From assembly GCF_002455975.1 (NCBI RefSeq), contig NZ_DKLM01000141.1:1-12154 (forward strand): a DNA stretch of 12,154 bases. Direction: 5' to 3'. This document shows, piece after piece, positions 11,571 through 12,154 of the stretch; within the stretch, counting starts at the first letter, position 1; each line of letters starts with the position of its first letter. This DNA is from Clostridium sp. UBA6640 (GTDB lineage Bacteria; Bacillota; Clostridia; Clostridiales; Clostridiaceae). The notes under the pieces were generated by a model. That model searched no databases. It saw only the letters and a list, made by a program, of their open reading frames with translations, and was not told where the DNA came from. The position numbers and the translations under genes were made by a program.

Positions 11571-11877
11571 GCTGGTGTCACGATTCACGACGTCAGCCAA
11601 GGTCGCCTTGAATTGAGGCGTCCTTATTATAATTGTTGCTATTGGATTCTCCTATCGTAGTCCCAAATTGGGATTTTATCTTTATCATCCTTACCAAGTG
11701 AATTAGTGTCGAAGGTTCGACCCTAAAAGTTCTTACAATTGTGGGAAACTAGGGTGCAAGGCTGTACCCCAAATAAAAAAGCGAGATATTTTTAGAATGT
11801 TGCACATTAGTGCAATGTGGTTACAGGTTTTAATATCAACGTTTATGTTGCTATACATCCATGCACAGCAAATTTTT
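11571..11877 (+). ncRNA. highly structured RNA candidate, unknown family
   Basis: No protein frame is seen, but hairpins follow one another. GCTGGTGTC / GACGTCAGC (11571-11597) has two G-U pairs. AAGG-T-CGCCTT / GAGGCG-T-CCTT lies at 11599-11625 with one G-U pair. TCCCAA / TTGGGA lies at 11661-11673, and GTCGAA / TTCGAC at 11708-11721. ACCCTA / TAGGGT is at 11720-11755, GGGTGC / GTACCC at 11752-11769, and TTGCAC-ATTA-GTGCAA at 11800-11815. The wobble pairs are valid only when read on the plus strand, so the RNA should be rightward. TTGCT / AGCAA (11848-11871) followed by a T-rich stretch could be its terminator. GC content is well above the surroundings. I could not match it to tmRNA, RNase P, SRP or common riboswitches. 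Confidence 0.5.
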
Positions 11878-12154
11878 ATTTAAAATAAATAGGGTCACTC
11901 TCTATGAGTAAGTTTTAATGACTTAATAACTATATTAAATATAATTAATTCTTTCTTTGTATTTCTTTGCGTTAATGCTCTGTCTTATCTCTTATTTCCA
12001 GCTTGTCCACTCTTATGCGACATTATTTTATTTTCATTTAAGATACCTGTATAAATTAGAAACCACCCTGTGGATAACTTCATATTTTCTATTATTAAAA
12101 TAAAAAATAGTATTAAACAATATACTATGCACTATATAATATATTCTTTAATAC
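11878..12154. other. AT-rich end, no gene seen
   Basis: No open frame with a ribosome site was found. A perfect DnaA-box nonamer (TGTGGATAA, inverse of TTATCCACA) lies at 12069-12077; a second copy in the window is at 2970-2978. Alone these do not make an origin. Confidence 0.45.

Noticed and set aside
11571..11770. Group I intron core (P-element-like AATTG..GGGAAAC)
   Set aside because: The matching Q, R and S elements could not be found, and no homing or IStron gene is present.
12069..12077. Replication origin based on a DnaA box
   Set aside because: Only two isolated perfect boxes exist in 12 kb, with no cluster, no iterons and no replication gene.
1..12154. CRISPR array
   Set aside because: The repeated motifs are degenerate, unevenly spaced and not separated by spacers of constant length.

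Overview
The base composition (very AT-rich), Gram-positive-type lipoproteins, clostridial-looking phage lysis proteins and a selenocysteine-tRNA remnant point to a Clostridium, perhaps of the C. botulinum/sporogenes kind. That is an inference from style, since no housekeeping gene is present. Nearly every gene reads on the minus strand. The window looks like an accessory island built from prophage remnants, small lipoproteins and decayed genes.

Left part (1-2000): a small holin-like membrane protein, a 66-residue unknown, the last 52 codons of a lost protein (DUF4829-like) abutting an intact GNAT acetyltransferase, a 31-residue ORF ahead of the acetyltransferase, and a strong terminator. Middle-left (2000-5340): two unrelated lipoproteins, a tRNA-Sec (selC) copy whose 5' acceptor strand is missing, a family of degenerate dispersed repeats (one copy folds as an RNA with its own terminator), and a 317-residue zinc-ribbon protein whose original start lies 42 codons upstream behind an in-frame stop.

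Centre (5340-8800): a phage lysis cassette (158-residue membrane protein, class-4 type holin, zinc amidase endolysin with SH3 domain), then small phage genes, one frameshifted or start-less. A divergent control region separates these genes from an XRE-family repressor. A paired operator lies inside a near-consensus promoter there.

Right part (8800-12154): the most interesting piece. A Mrr-like PD-(D/E)xK nuclease overlaps an AIPR-family (abortive infection) protein by 20 nt, forming a candidate stand-alone two-gene anti-phage system. Upstream of it is a candidate type I toxin-antitoxin locus (a 41-residue holin-like toxin with a convergent antisense promoter). Beyond that is about 300 nt of unusually structured sequence, in which G-U pairs indicate a plus-strand RNA. 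No protein gene was found from 11513 to the end.

Together the layout suggests a degraded prophage or prophage-derived island that keeps lysis, regulation and defence modules. Several starts were moved inward from the first ATG because a Shine-Dalgarno sequence, often a run of five or more G, sits correctly only before the internal codon.
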